Shown here: piece by piece, positions 9,423 through 16,621 of the stretch
Layout: every line of letters starts with the position of its first letter
How positions within the stretch are numbered: position 1 is the first letter of the stretch
NCBI RefSeq assembly: GCF_900100625.1
Contig: NZ_FMTY01000003.1
Coordinates: 69,424 to 133,423, forward strand
Direction of reading: 5' to 3'
From: Flavobacterium saliperosum
GTDB lineage: Bacteria; Bacteroidota; Bacteroidia; Flavobacteriales; Flavobacteriaceae
Length of the DNA stretch: 64,000 nucleotides
Notes under the pieces: generated by a model
Databases searched by the model: none
The model's input: the letters and a program-made list of their open reading frames with translations, nothing else
Told to the model about the DNA's origin: nothing
Translations under genes and position numbers: made by a program

Positions 9423-10052
9423 ATGATAAGCACCAAAAAAATCACGTTTTCTTACGGAAAAACAACCGAATTTTCCTTTCCCGACATTTATTGTAACGAA
9501 GGCGAAACATTGCTGGTTACCGGAAGTTCCGGTGTTGGAAAAACCACGTTACTGCATTTGCTTGGCGGATTGTTGCGACCTGATTCAGGAGAAATTTCAA
9601 TAGACAATACCGCGATAAATTTTTTTTCAGAACGGAAATTAGATCATTTTCGAGGTAAAAATATCGGTTTGGTGTTGCAACAGTCGTATTTTATAGAAGC
9701 CTTTACGGTTTTGGAAAATGTGGCGTTGGCATCATGGCTGGCTACCGGTCAGCAGAAAACGGAAAAAGCGAAACAACTTTTGGAACATTTAGATCTGAGT
9801 AGTCAGCTGCATAAATTACCCTCTCAACTCAGTATTGGACAACAACAACGGGTTTCCATTGCCCGAGCCTTAATCAATGAGCCGAAATTGCTTTTGGCTG
9901 ACGAACCGACTTCAAGTCTGGATGATGAAAATGCGTTAAAAGTTGCCGATTTATTAGAGCAACTGGCCAAAGAATTCAAAACGGCATTGGTGATCGTAAC
10001 CCACGATTCCCGTCTGAAAGAGCGATTCCCCAATCAAATTTTATTGTCATGA
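9423..10052 (+). CDS. ABC transporter ATP-binding protein (MacB/LolD type)
   Basis: 209 residues, a complete nucleotide-binding domain. Walker A GSSGVGKT is at 34-41, the signature LSIGQQQ at 136-142, Walker B LLLADE at 156-161, and a TH(D) switch follows near 195. The stop overlaps the start of the FtsX-like permease (ATGA), so the two are translationally coupled. The LolD/MacB subgroup drives mechanotransmission or efflux rather than import. With its partner permease and the DUF3299-like gene it forms a three-gene operon that may handle metal. Confidence 0.92.
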   Translation: MISTKKITFSYGKTTEFSFPDIYCNEGETLLVTGSSGVGKTTLLHLLGGLLRPDSGEISIDNTAINFFSERKLDHFRGKNIGLVLQQSYFIEAFTVLENVALASWLATGQQKTEKAKQLLEHLDLSSQLHKLPSQLSIGQQQRVSIARALINEPKLLLADEPTSSLDDENALKVADLLEQLAKEFKTALVIVTHDSRLKERFPNQILLS

Positions 10053-11296
10053 TAGCAAAATTAGCGTGGAGAAATACTTGGTTTAAACCTTTAAGCACCG
10101 TTTTGAGTATTATTTTGCTCACGGCGAGTGTGGCGATAATTACGGTTTTGATTTTATTGCAAAAACAATTCGAAGAACAGTTTTCCAGCAATGCCGATGA
10201 TATCGATTTGGTATTGGGAGCGCAGGGAAGTCCGTTACAATTGATACTGTCTTCTGTATATCAGGTAGATGCACCTCCTGGAAATATCGATTATACCGAA
10301 GCGAAAACCTGGATGCAGCACCCGTTTGTAAAAACTGCCATTCCTTTGGCTTTTGGCGATAATTATCTCGGATTCAAAATTGTGGGGACAACACCGGAGT
10401 ATCTTAATAAGTTCGGAGCCACAATGGAAAACGGAAGGGTTTTTGCCACGAACTTCGAAGTTGTTGTAGGGAGCGAAATTGCGTCTAAACTGAATGTGAA
10501 AGTAGGGGATTCCTTTTTCGGTTCCCATGGTGATGCTAAAGAAGGCGAGAAACACGAGGAAGCCGCATATAAGGTTGTTGGTATTGTTTCCAAAACCGGA
10601 AAAGTAATTGACAATCTGATTTTGTCCAATGTTCAAAGCGTGTGGGCGATGCACGATTCCCACGATCATAATCCCGCACATGGCGAAGAAGGTCATGTTC
10701 ATGACGAAGACGAAGAGCACCATGCGGAAACGGTAATTTCGGAAGAGGGAAAAGAGATAACTGCTGTCCTGCTGAAGTTCCGAAACAAGATGGGCATTGT
10801 GTTGTGGCCAAGACTCATAGCGCAAAACACGAAAATGCAGGCAGCATCACCGGCCATTGAAATCAATCGCCTGTTTACCCTTTTCGGAATCGGGCTGGAA
10901 GCATTAGCCTATCTGGCTTACGGCATTATGTTAATCTCAGGAATCAGTATTTTCATTGCGTTGTTTAACACCTTAAAAGAAAGGAAGTACGAGTTTGCCT
11001 TATTGCGTGTCAATGGCGCATCCCGTTTCCAATTACTGCAATTGGTTGTTATTGAAAGTATGGTTTTGTGTGTTATCGGGTTCTTTTTTGGAACGATTTT
11101 TGGTAGAATAGCCCTGTTGTTCATTTCCAAATCCTCCGATGAAGAATTCAAAATAGCATTCAATCCGTTGGAGTTTGTTTGGGAAAAAGAAGGCGTTTTA
11201 TTTTTAATAACTATATTCGTGGGCGTTTTGGCTGCCGTGATTCCGGCGGTTAAAGCCTATAGGTTAAACATTTCAAAAGTTTTGGCAAATGCGTAA
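10049..11296 (+). CDS. ABC transporter permease, FtsX/MacB family, with His-rich loop
   Basis: 415 residues. TM1 is near residues 17-38, then a large extracytoplasmic domain with the GSEIASKLNVKVGD motif typical of MacB_PCD, and three C-terminal TM helices (about 285-310, 335-360 and 380-405) of the FtsX domain. Residues 202-225 are an acidic, histidine-rich loop with 8 histidines in 24 residues (HDSHDH...HVHDEDEEHH), as expected of a metal-binding segment. The start overlaps the ATPase gene by 4 nt and the end overlaps the DUF3299-like gene by 8 nt. Confidence 0.9.
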   Translation: MIAKLAWRNTWFKPLSTVLSIILLTASVAIITVLILLQKQFEEQFSSNADDIDLVLGAQGSPLQLILSSVYQVDAPPGNIDYTEAKTWMQHPFVKTAIPLAFGDNYLGFKIVGTTPEYLNKFGATMENGRVFATNFEVVVGSEIASKLNVKVGDSFFGSHGDAKEGEKHEEAAYKVVGIVSKTGKVIDNLILSNVQSVWAMHDSHDHNPAHGEEGHVHDEDEEHHAETVISEEGKEITAVLLKFRNKMGIVLWPRLIAQNTKMQAASPAIEINRLFTLFGIGLEALAYLAYGIMLISGISIFIALFNTLKERKYEFALLRVNGASRFQLLQLVVIESMVLCVIGFFFGTIFGRIALLFISKSSDEEFKIAFNPLEFVWEKEGVLFLITIFVGVLAAVIPAVKAYRLNISKVLANA

Positions 11297-11834
11297 GAAA
11301 CAAATTTTAATTATTGTGTTACTGGCGGTAGTTTTCGCCATGGAGCACTTCTATTCTCCCAAAGAGAAAAAAATAAGCAAAGAAACTTTTTCCGAAAGGA
11401 ACATTCAAAGAGCTGGATTTACGCCGGATTTCAATAAGGTTGATGATGTTGGAAATCCCGATACGCTAACCTGGAAATTGTTAGGGGAAATCAAGTTTTT
11501 GAAAAAGCAGGACAAGACCTATGGGGAAGTACAGTTTCCGATAATCAATACGAAACTGAAACAAACCCAAAAGAAACGCATTGTGATGAGCGGTTTCATT
11601 GTCCCGATTGATAACAAAAGTTACGCGTTGAGTAAAAATGTGTTCGCTTCTTGTTTTTTCTGCGGGAAATCGGGACCGGAAACGATAATGGGTATAAAAT
11701 TCAGAGGCGGTAATCCGAAACTGAGAACCGATCAATATGTGACTTTAGAGGGAACATTCCGATATAACGATGCTAATGTAGACGACTGGATTTATCACAT
11801 TGAAGATGCGGTTATAGTAAAAGGAGGGAAGTAA
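11289..11834 (+). CDS. DUF3299-like membrane-anchored/secreted protein
   Basis: 181 residues. An N-terminal hydrophobic segment (IVLLAVVFAM) acts as anchor or signal. The core GFIVPIDN...FFASCFFCGKSGP...VTLEGTF resembles the DUF3299 family, with a conserved CFFCG pair at C122 and C125 that could bind metal or form a disulfide. It overlaps the permease gene by 8 nt, so it is part of the same operon. Function unknown; the context suggests an extracytoplasmic partner of the His-rich ABC complex. Confidence 0.75.
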   Translation: MRKKQILIIVLLAVVFAMEHFYSPKEKKISKETFSERNIQRAGFTPDFNKVDDVGNPDTLTWKLLGEIKFLKKQDKTYGEVQFPIINTKLKQTQKKRIVMSGFIVPIDNKSYALSKNVFASCFFCGKSGPETIMGIKFRGGNPKLRTDQYVTLEGTFRYNDANVDDWIYHIEDAVIVKGGK

Positions 11835-11838
11835 GGAA

Positions 11839-12528
11839 ATGAGATTTACCAATAAAACCGATATTTTTTTCGATCTGGATCACACGCTTTGGGATTTTGA
11901 ACGCAATTCGGCATTGACTTTTGAAATGATTTTCAGAAAACATGCTATTGCGGTTGATTTACAGGCTTTTCTTCAACATTATGTCCCTGTGAACATGAAA
12001 TACTGGGCCTTGTACAGAGAAGACAAGATCGATCAGGTCACCCTGCGTTACAAACGGCTGAAGGAAGTTTTTGATTTGGTGCCGCATGAAATTAAGGATT
12101 CGGACATTCATTTGATTTCGGAAGAATATATAAAATACCTGCCTACGTTCAATCATTTATTTGACGGGGCCATCGATGTATTGGATTATCTGAAGCCCAA
12201 ATACAATCTGCATATTATCACTAACGGATTTCAGGATGTGCAAAACGGCAAATTGAAAAACGCCAAAATCGAACATTATTTTGCGACAATAACCAATTCG
12301 GAAATGGCAGGGGTTAAGAAACCCAATCCTAAGATTTTCGAGTTTGCGCTGCAACTAGCTAAGGCAGATAAAGCCACAAGTGTTATGGTAGGGGACAGTT
12401 TGGAAGCCGATATGGAGGGCGCCAAAAACATCGGATTGGATGCCTTGTTCTTTAATGAAACCAAAACCGTGGAGCCACATGATTTCCCTCAGATTTATCA
12501 CCTTTCCGAAATAAAAAATATACTATAA
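11839..12528 (+). CDS. HAD-family phosphatase, YjjG-type nucleotidase
   Basis: 229 residues. HAD motif I is DLDHT (nucleophile D12, D14), motif II is ITNGF, motif III is the KKPNPKIF lysine region and motif IV is VGDSLEADMEGA. The cap domain and start (FFDLDHTLWDFERNS) match the YjjG subfamily, which dephosphorylates noncanonical pyrimidine nucleotides as housecleaning. The substrate here is inferred from the family. Starts 4 nt after the DUF3299-like gene and ends 2 nt before the next gene. Confidence 0.87.
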   Translation: MRFTNKTDIFFDLDHTLWDFERNSALTFEMIFRKHAIAVDLQAFLQHYVPVNMKYWALYREDKIDQVTLRYKRLKEVFDLVPHEIKDSDIHLISEEYIKYLPTFNHLFDGAIDVLDYLKPKYNLHIITNGFQDVQNGKLKNAKIEHYFATITNSEMAGVKKPNPKIFEFALQLAKADKATSVMVGDSLEADMEGAKNIGLDALFFNETKTVEPHDFPQIYHLSEIKNIL

Positions 12529-12530
12529 AA

Positions 12531-13229
12531 ATGAAAAAAAGTTTTTTACTTTTCACGTTGCTGTTTTCTGTTTGTCTCTTTTCCCAAAACGTGACCGATT
12601 ATAAATACATTGTTGTTCCGGTAAAATTCGGGTTTTTAAAGGAAGCTAATAAGTACAATTTGAATGCTTTGACAAAAAGTGTTTTGGAAAAACAAGGTTA
12701 TGAAGTGTATTACGATAATGAAATCCTGCCTCAGGATTTGGCAGAAAACCGATGTAAAGCGCTTTATGCCGATATGCTGGAGAACAACAATTTGTTAACA
12801 ACGAAAATTAAACTGGAACTGAAAGACTGCAAAAATCAGGTGGTATATGTTTCCGATCAAGGGGTTAGTCGTCAAAAAGAGCTTGTTAAAGCTTATGTTC
12901 AGGCATTTCGTCAGGTTGGAAAGTCGGTTGAAACATTAAAAAGCAACCCGAAACCGCAAATTAAGGATGTAGTAACCCAATCCAAAAAGGAGGTTGCCGA
13001 AGAATCAATTGGGTTTCAGCTTTTCGCGCAACCCATAACCAATGGGTTTCAGTTGGTTGACAGCACTCCGAAAGTGGTAATGAAACTATTTAAAACCTCG
13101 ATAGATAATTTTTACATCGGACAAAAAGACAGTCAGCAGGGTATTGTTTTCAATAAAAACAACCAATGGCATTTCGAATATTATCAAAACGATAAGTTGG
13201 TAACAGAAAAAATGGAGATTAAATTTTAA
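12531..13229 (+). CDS. Secreted protein of unknown function
   Basis: 232 residues beginning with a signal peptide (MKKSFLLFTLLFSVCLFSQ). No domain is recognised with confidence. The N-terminal 130 residues have alternating strands and helices (YKYIVVPVKFGFL..., VLEKQGYEVYYDNE) like small Flavobacteriaceae periplasmic proteins. The C-terminal part is rich in K, Q and N and has FNKNNQWHFEYYQNDKL near the end. Its stop codon lies inside a perfect hairpin that ends the operon. Confidence 0.8.
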   Translation: MKKSFLLFTLLFSVCLFSQNVTDYKYIVVPVKFGFLKEANKYNLNALTKSVLEKQGYEVYYDNEILPQDLAENRCKALYADMLENNNLLTTKIKLELKDCKNQVVYVSDQGVSRQKELVKAYVQAFRQVGKSVETLKSNPKPQIKDVVTQSKKEVAEESIGFQLFAQPITNGFQLVDSTPKVVMKLFKTSIDNFYIGQKDSQQGIVFNKNNQWHFEYYQNDKLVTEKMEIKF

Positions 13230-13241
13230 TCTCCATTTTTT
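13207..13241 (+). terminator. Bidirectional intrinsic terminator overlapping the stop codon
   Basis: A-rich arm AAAAAATGGAGATTAAA pairs perfectly with TTTAATCTCCATTTTTT (17 bp, single central T). On the + strand it ends with a T run and closes the operon of the secreted orphan; on the - strand it lies just past the rarA stop. The + gene's TAA (13227-13229) lies inside the 3' arm. Confidence 0.85.
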
Positions 13242-13242
13242 A

Positions 13243-14520
13243 TTAATAACCGTATTTGTCTTCCCAGCGGTTTTTTAAAAACTGACGCAATTCGCGTTCC
13301 CGTGCATTGTTTCCCGGGTCATAAAATTTCGTATTGGATAGTTCTTCCGGCAAAAATTCCTGCTCGGCGAAATTGTTGGCAAAATCGTGCGAGTATTTGT
13401 ATTCATCGCCATAGCCCAATTCCTTCATTAATTTAGTCGGTGCATTGCGCAAGTGTAACGGAACCGGTAAATCGCCGGTTTGTTTTACCATTTGTTGTGC
13501 TTTTCCAATGGCCATATAACTCGCGTTACTCTTGGCGGAAGTGGACAAATAAACGGCGCACTGACTTAAAATAATCCGGCTTTCCGGATAACCGATGGTG
13601 GTTACCGCCTGAAAGGTGTTGTTTGCCATGATTAAAGCGGTCGGGTTAGCGTTTCCGATATCTTCCGAAGCCAATATCAACATTCGTCGGGCGATGAATT
13701 TTACATCTTCACCTCCTTCAATCATTCTTGCCAGCCAATATACAGCGCCATTGGGGTCACTGCCACGGATGGATTTTATAAATGCCGATACAATATCATA
13801 ATGCTGTTCGCCGGTTTTGTCATACAACACCGTGTTCTTCTGTACCAACTGCATCACTTTTTCATTGGTGATTTCAATGGTTTCCGATTCGGTAGCGTTG
13901 ACAATCAATTCGAAAATATTGAGCAGTTTTCGTCCGTCTCCACCGGAAAGGCGGAGTAAGGCTTCGGTTTCTTTTAGCTGAATGTTTTTGGTCTTCAGTA
14001 TTTCATCGGTTTCCATTGCCCGATGCAATAACGCTTCCAGATCGTCTTTCGAAAACGCATTTAAAATATATACCTGACATCTTGACAATAAAGCGGGAAT
14101 CACTTCGAAACTCGGGTTTTCCGTGGTCGCACCGATTAGCGTTACCCAACCTTTTTCCACCGCAGCCAGCAACGAATCCTGTTGTGATTTGCTGAAACGA
14201 TGGATCTCATCGATGAACAGAATGGGGTTTTTAGCCGTGAATAATCCGCCGCTTTGCTTGGCTTTATCAATCACCTCCCGAATGTCTTTTACGCCCGAGT
14301 TAATCGCACTCAACGTATAAAACGGCCGCTTGCTTTCCTGTGCCATTATTTGTGCCAAGGTGGTTTTTCCCGTTCCCGGTGGCCCCCATAAAATCAGCGA
14401 TGGGATGATGCCACGGGCAATCTGATGGGTTAACGAACCTTGTTCTCCCACTAAGTGAGACTGACTGATGTATTCCGATAAGTTTTGCGGACGAATGCGT
14501 TCGGCTAAAGGTGCTTCCAT
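13243..14520 (-). CDS. rarA: Replication-associated recombination protein A (RarA/MgsA), AAA+ ATPase
   Basis: 425 residues, the usual family length. Walker A is GPPGTGKT at 46-53, Walker B is [10 protein letters not shown], and sensor 1 is the ATTENPSF segment. The C-terminal tetramerisation region includes [21 protein letters not shown] and [12 protein letters not shown]. RarA acts at stalled forks with SSB and recombination proteins in the cytoplasm. The start [11 protein letters not shown] is the conserved N-terminus. Divergent from the rhomboid gene across 220 nt that contain two hairpins. Confidence 0.95.
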   Translation of the reverse strand: MEAPLAERIRPQNLSEYISQSHLVGEQGSLTHQIARGIIPSLILWGPPGTGKTTLAQIMAQESKRPFYTLSAINSGVKDIREVIDKAKQSGGLFTAKNPILFIDEIHRFSKSQQDSLLAAVEKGWVTLIGATTENPSFEVIPALLSRCQVYILNAFSKDDLEALLHRAMETDEILKTKNIQLKETEALLRLSGGDGRKLLNIFELIVNATESETIEITNEKVMQLVQKNTVLYDKTGEQHYDIVSAFIKSIRGSDPNGAVYWLARMIEGGEDVKFIARRMLILASEDIGNANPTALIMANNTFQAVTTIGYPESRIILSQCAVYLSTSAKSNASYMAIGKAQQMVKQTGDLPVPLHLRNAPTKLMKELGYGDEYKYSHDFANNFAEQEFLPEELSNTKFYDPGNNARERELRQFLKNRWEDKYGY

Positions 14521-14571
14521 AGGTGTAAAAATACTATTTTTATGTGAAGCTAATCCAGCTCTACACTATAT

Positions 14572-14604
14572 CTTTTTGTCCAACAGAAAAAGTTGGATAA
14601 AAAG
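14572..14604. repeat. Strong stem-loop between rarA and the rhomboid gene
   Basis: CTTTTTGTCCAAC pairs with GTTGGATAAAAAG over 13 bp (one G-U or G-T) with a 7-nt A-rich loop. A second, shorter inverted repeat ATGAAGT/ACTTCAT (14672-14678 and 14685-14691) lies downstream. These lie in the divergent spacer, so a terminator role is unlikely; operator or repeat-element origin is possible. Confidence 0.6.
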
Positions 14605-14740
14605 GATGCCGTTGCGATCTGGGCTATGGGAATTGTAGTGAAATGATGTCCGGTTTCTGATATCTGTCGTTATGAAGTGACAAAACTTCATTAAATTGCT
14701 TTTGGATTTGTTTTTGATAGCATTCCGTCAAAATCAGCTT

Positions 14741-15550
14741 ATGAAAGAAACCGACTTTAAATTTTCGACTTCCGTGATTGCCTGGCCGCTATTGTTCCTT
14801 TTGACAATTTGGGTGGTGTTTTGGTTTGAAGTGCGTTTCAAGATGAGTTTGTACGATTTTGGGATTTATCCCAGAACGTTTTCGGGGATGAAAGGGATTG
14901 TTTTCAGTCCGTTTTTACATGGCAACTTGCAGCATCTTTATAACAATTCCATTCCGATTTTTTTGCTGATTATGGCCTTGCGTTATTTTTACCGCGAACA
15001 GAGTCTGCAGGTTTTGGTTTTGGGGATTTTGATCTCCGGATTCGGGACGTGGCTGATTGGACGCGAAAGCATGCACATTGGTGCCAGCGGATTGATTTAT
15101 GTGTTGGTGAGTTTCATGTTTTTTAAAGGAATCCAAACCGGGTATTATCGTTTGGTGGCGTTGTCACTGACTATAGTGGTGTTGTATGGCGGAATGGTGT
15201 GGTATCTTTTTCCGAGTGCCGAAGAAAATATTTCCTGGGAAGGGCATTTGGCGGGCTTCATTACCGGATTTTTATTGTCGTATTTTGTAAAAACGCAGGA
15301 TTATCAGAAACCCATCAGATACGAGTGGGAACAACCGGATTTCGACCCGAGTCAGGATCCGTTTATGAAGCATTTTGACGACGACGGAAATTTTGTACCC
15401 ACACCCAAACCGGAACCTATTGAAGAGCAGTATTCGTATTTCATATCGAATTTGCCTGTGGTGTATTCTATAAAAGAAACCAAAGAAGAAAAAGGAAACC
15501 CATCTAGCCCCGATGGAGCCGGTAGCTTGCCGCCGTTAGGTGGGAACTAA
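14741..15550 (+). CDS. Rhomboid family intramembrane serine protease
   Basis: 269 residues from ATG at 14741 (MKETDFKFST). Six TM segments are visible between residues 12 and 182. The active-site motif GASG (114-117, S116) and the partner histidine in WEGHLAGF (H169) are present, as is HGNLQHLYNN in the first catalytic loop. It is expected to cleave membrane proteins within the bilayer; substrates are unknown. The C-terminal tail is hydrophilic and ends SPDGAGSLPPLGGN, encoded by an intergenic repeat (15505-15526) that has run into the gene. A TTG at 14696 in frame is not used here because no TM or motif supports it. Confidence 0.9.
   Translation: MKETDFKFSTSVIAWPLLFLLTIWVVFWFEVRFKMSLYDFGIYPRTFSGMKGIVFSPFLHGNLQHLYNNSIPIFLLIMALRYFYREQSLQVLVLGILISGFGTWLIGRESMHIGASGLIYVLVSFMFFKGIQTGYYRLVALSLTIVVLYGGMVWYLFPSAEENISWEGHLAGFITGFLLSYFVKTQDYQKPIRYEWEQPDFDPSQDPFMKHFDDDGNFVPTPKPEPIEEQYSYFISNLPVVYSIKETKEEKGNPSSPDGAGSLPPLGGN
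15505..15526 (+). repeat. TAGCCCCGATGG-type repeat copy
   Basis: TAGCCCCGATGGAGCCGGTAGC resembles the reverse complement of 35776-35797 (TAGCCCCGATGGGAGCGGCATC); the first 12 bases are identical. I recall this motif as an abundant intergenic repeat in Flavobacteriia, but have not checked. This copy lies within the last codons of the rhomboid gene. Confidence 0.6.
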
Positions 15551-15615
15551 AGGCGAAATGTTTACATTCACGAATACCAAAACAAATATAAGCGCGTGAG
15601 TAGAGCGGGAATTTC

Positions 15616-15633
15616 TCCCGATAGCTATCGGGA
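15616..15633. repeat. Perfect 18-bp palindrome TCCCGATAG/CTATCGGGA
   Basis: A perfect palindrome in the convergent spacer between the rhomboid and rlmB genes, followed on the + strand by an A run. Such palindromes are common in Bacteroidota intergenic regions as far as I recall. It may add to termination of the rhomboid transcript. Confidence 0.6.
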
Positions 15634-15639
15634 TACAAA

Positions 15640-15671
15640 AAAAGCCCGAAACTTTCGCTTCGGACTTTCTT
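15640..15671 (-). terminator. Intrinsic terminator of rlmB
   Basis: On the - strand AAGTCCGAA-gcgaaag-TTCGGGCTT (one G-T wobble) is followed by a run of T, just past the rlmB stop at 15690. Confidence 0.75.
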
Positions 15672-15689
15672 AATAGTTTTTTTATTCGA

Positions 15690-16424
15690 TTAACTTCTTT
15701 GGCGAATCGTTTCGTATAAAAACGCACCACAAGCTACGGACACATTCAGCGAGCCAATGGTACCGAACATCGGTAACTTCGCTTTTTCGTCCACAATTTT
15801 TAAAACAGACGGATTCACACCACGGTCTTCGCTTCCCATAATGATGGCAACCGGTTCGTTAAAATCGATATCGTAAATGTTTTGTTCTGTTTTTTCGGTA
15901 GCGGCCACGGTTTTGATTCCGGAACCCTGAAGGTAGAAAATCGCATCCTTAATATGGTCTACTTTGCAAATTGGCACGTTGAATACCGCTCCTGCTGATG
16001 TTTTAACCGTATCGCCGTTAACGGGAGCCGAACCTTGTTTCTGAACGATGATGCCGTTCACTCCGGTACATTCTGCGGTTCTGATGATGGCACCGAAATT
16101 ACGCGCATCGGACAATTGGTCCAAAATTAAAAACAAAGGTTTTTTACCGCTTTCGATTACGCCTTCCACTAAACTTTCCAGTGAAACGAAGGAGATAGGA
16201 GCAATGGTTGCCACCGCACCCTGGTGGTTATTGGAGGTTAATCGGTTTAATTTTTCTACGGGAACATAGGAGAAATTGATGCTGTTTTTTTTCATCGCTT
16301 TCATCAAATCCTGCATCAAATCGCCTTGTGCGTCTTTCTGAATAAAAACTTTGTCAACTTCTTTTCCTGCGTTTATAGCCTCAATGATGGCTCTGATTCC
16401 GAATATTAGGTGTTCTTTTTCCAT
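15690..16424 (-). CDS. rlmB: 23S rRNA (guanosine-2251)-2'-O-methyltransferase RlmB (SpoU family)
   Basis: 244 residues. The N-terminal SpoU substrate-binding domain (MEKEHLIFGIRAIIEAINAG) leads to the SPOUT motifs: NFGAIIRTAEC (motif 1), IMGSEDRGVNPSVL (motif 2) and SLNVSVACGAFLYE (motif 3), which make the knotted SAM site. RlmB methylates the ribose of a guanosine in the P-loop of 23S rRNA. Other TrmH-like methyltransferases are close, but the N-terminal domain favours RlmB. A -7 box lies 4 nt before the ATG. Confidence 0.92.
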   Translation of the reverse strand: MEKEHLIFGIRAIIEAINAGKEVDKVFIQKDAQGDLMQDLMKAMKKNSINFSYVPVEKLNRLTSNNHQGAVATIAPISFVSLESLVEGVIESGKKPLFLILDQLSDARNFGAIIRTAECTGVNGIIVQKQGSAPVNGDTVKTSAGAVFNVPICKVDHIKDAIFYLQGSGIKTVAATEKTEQNIYDIDFNEPVAIIMGSEDRGVNPSVLKIVDEKAKLPMFGTIGSLNVSVACGAFLYETIRQRS

Positions 16425-16428
16425 GAGG

Positions 16429-16436
16429 CAAAGATA
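16429..16436 (-). promoter_or_regulatory. Putative -7 box of rlmB
   Basis: TATCTTTG on the - strand, a full TAnnTTTG match, 4 nt before the rlmB ATG. Transcription from it would give a leaderless or nearly leaderless mRNA. A possible -33 TTG lies about 21 nt upstream. Confidence 0.5.
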
Positions 16437-16612
16437 GTGTATTTAGACTTTCTTAGACAACTTAGACTGAATTAGACTTCTTAGATTTTTAGATTTTCTT
16501 AGATTTCTTAGGTTTTGGACTTCTTAGACTGATTAGAATTTTAGACGCTTTAGATTTCTAAAGTGATTGTCTTTTTTGTGTCTGACAATCTAAACGGTCT
16601 ACGTTGTCTAAG
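16437..16612. repeat. Degenerate TTAGA repeat array bounded by inverted repeats
   Basis: About eleven TTAGA units (as CTTAGAC, CTTAGAT and variants) are packed into roughly 120 bp, then TCTAA-type inverse copies. The first block CTTAGACAACTTAGAC (16452-16467) recurs inverted at 16597-16612 with 15 of 16 matches. No open reading frame. It separates rlmB from the Omp85-like gene on the same strand. Confidence 0.75.
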
Positions 16613-16621
16613 ATGCCTTTC

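Noticed and set aside
10235..10825. 196-residue minus-strand open frame
   Set aside because: Antisense shadow of the ABC permease; no domain motifs and odd residue use (F, H, C rich).
16437..16612. CRISPR array
   Set aside because: TTAGA units are 5-7 nt, irregular in spacing and without unique spacers; no cas genes nearby.
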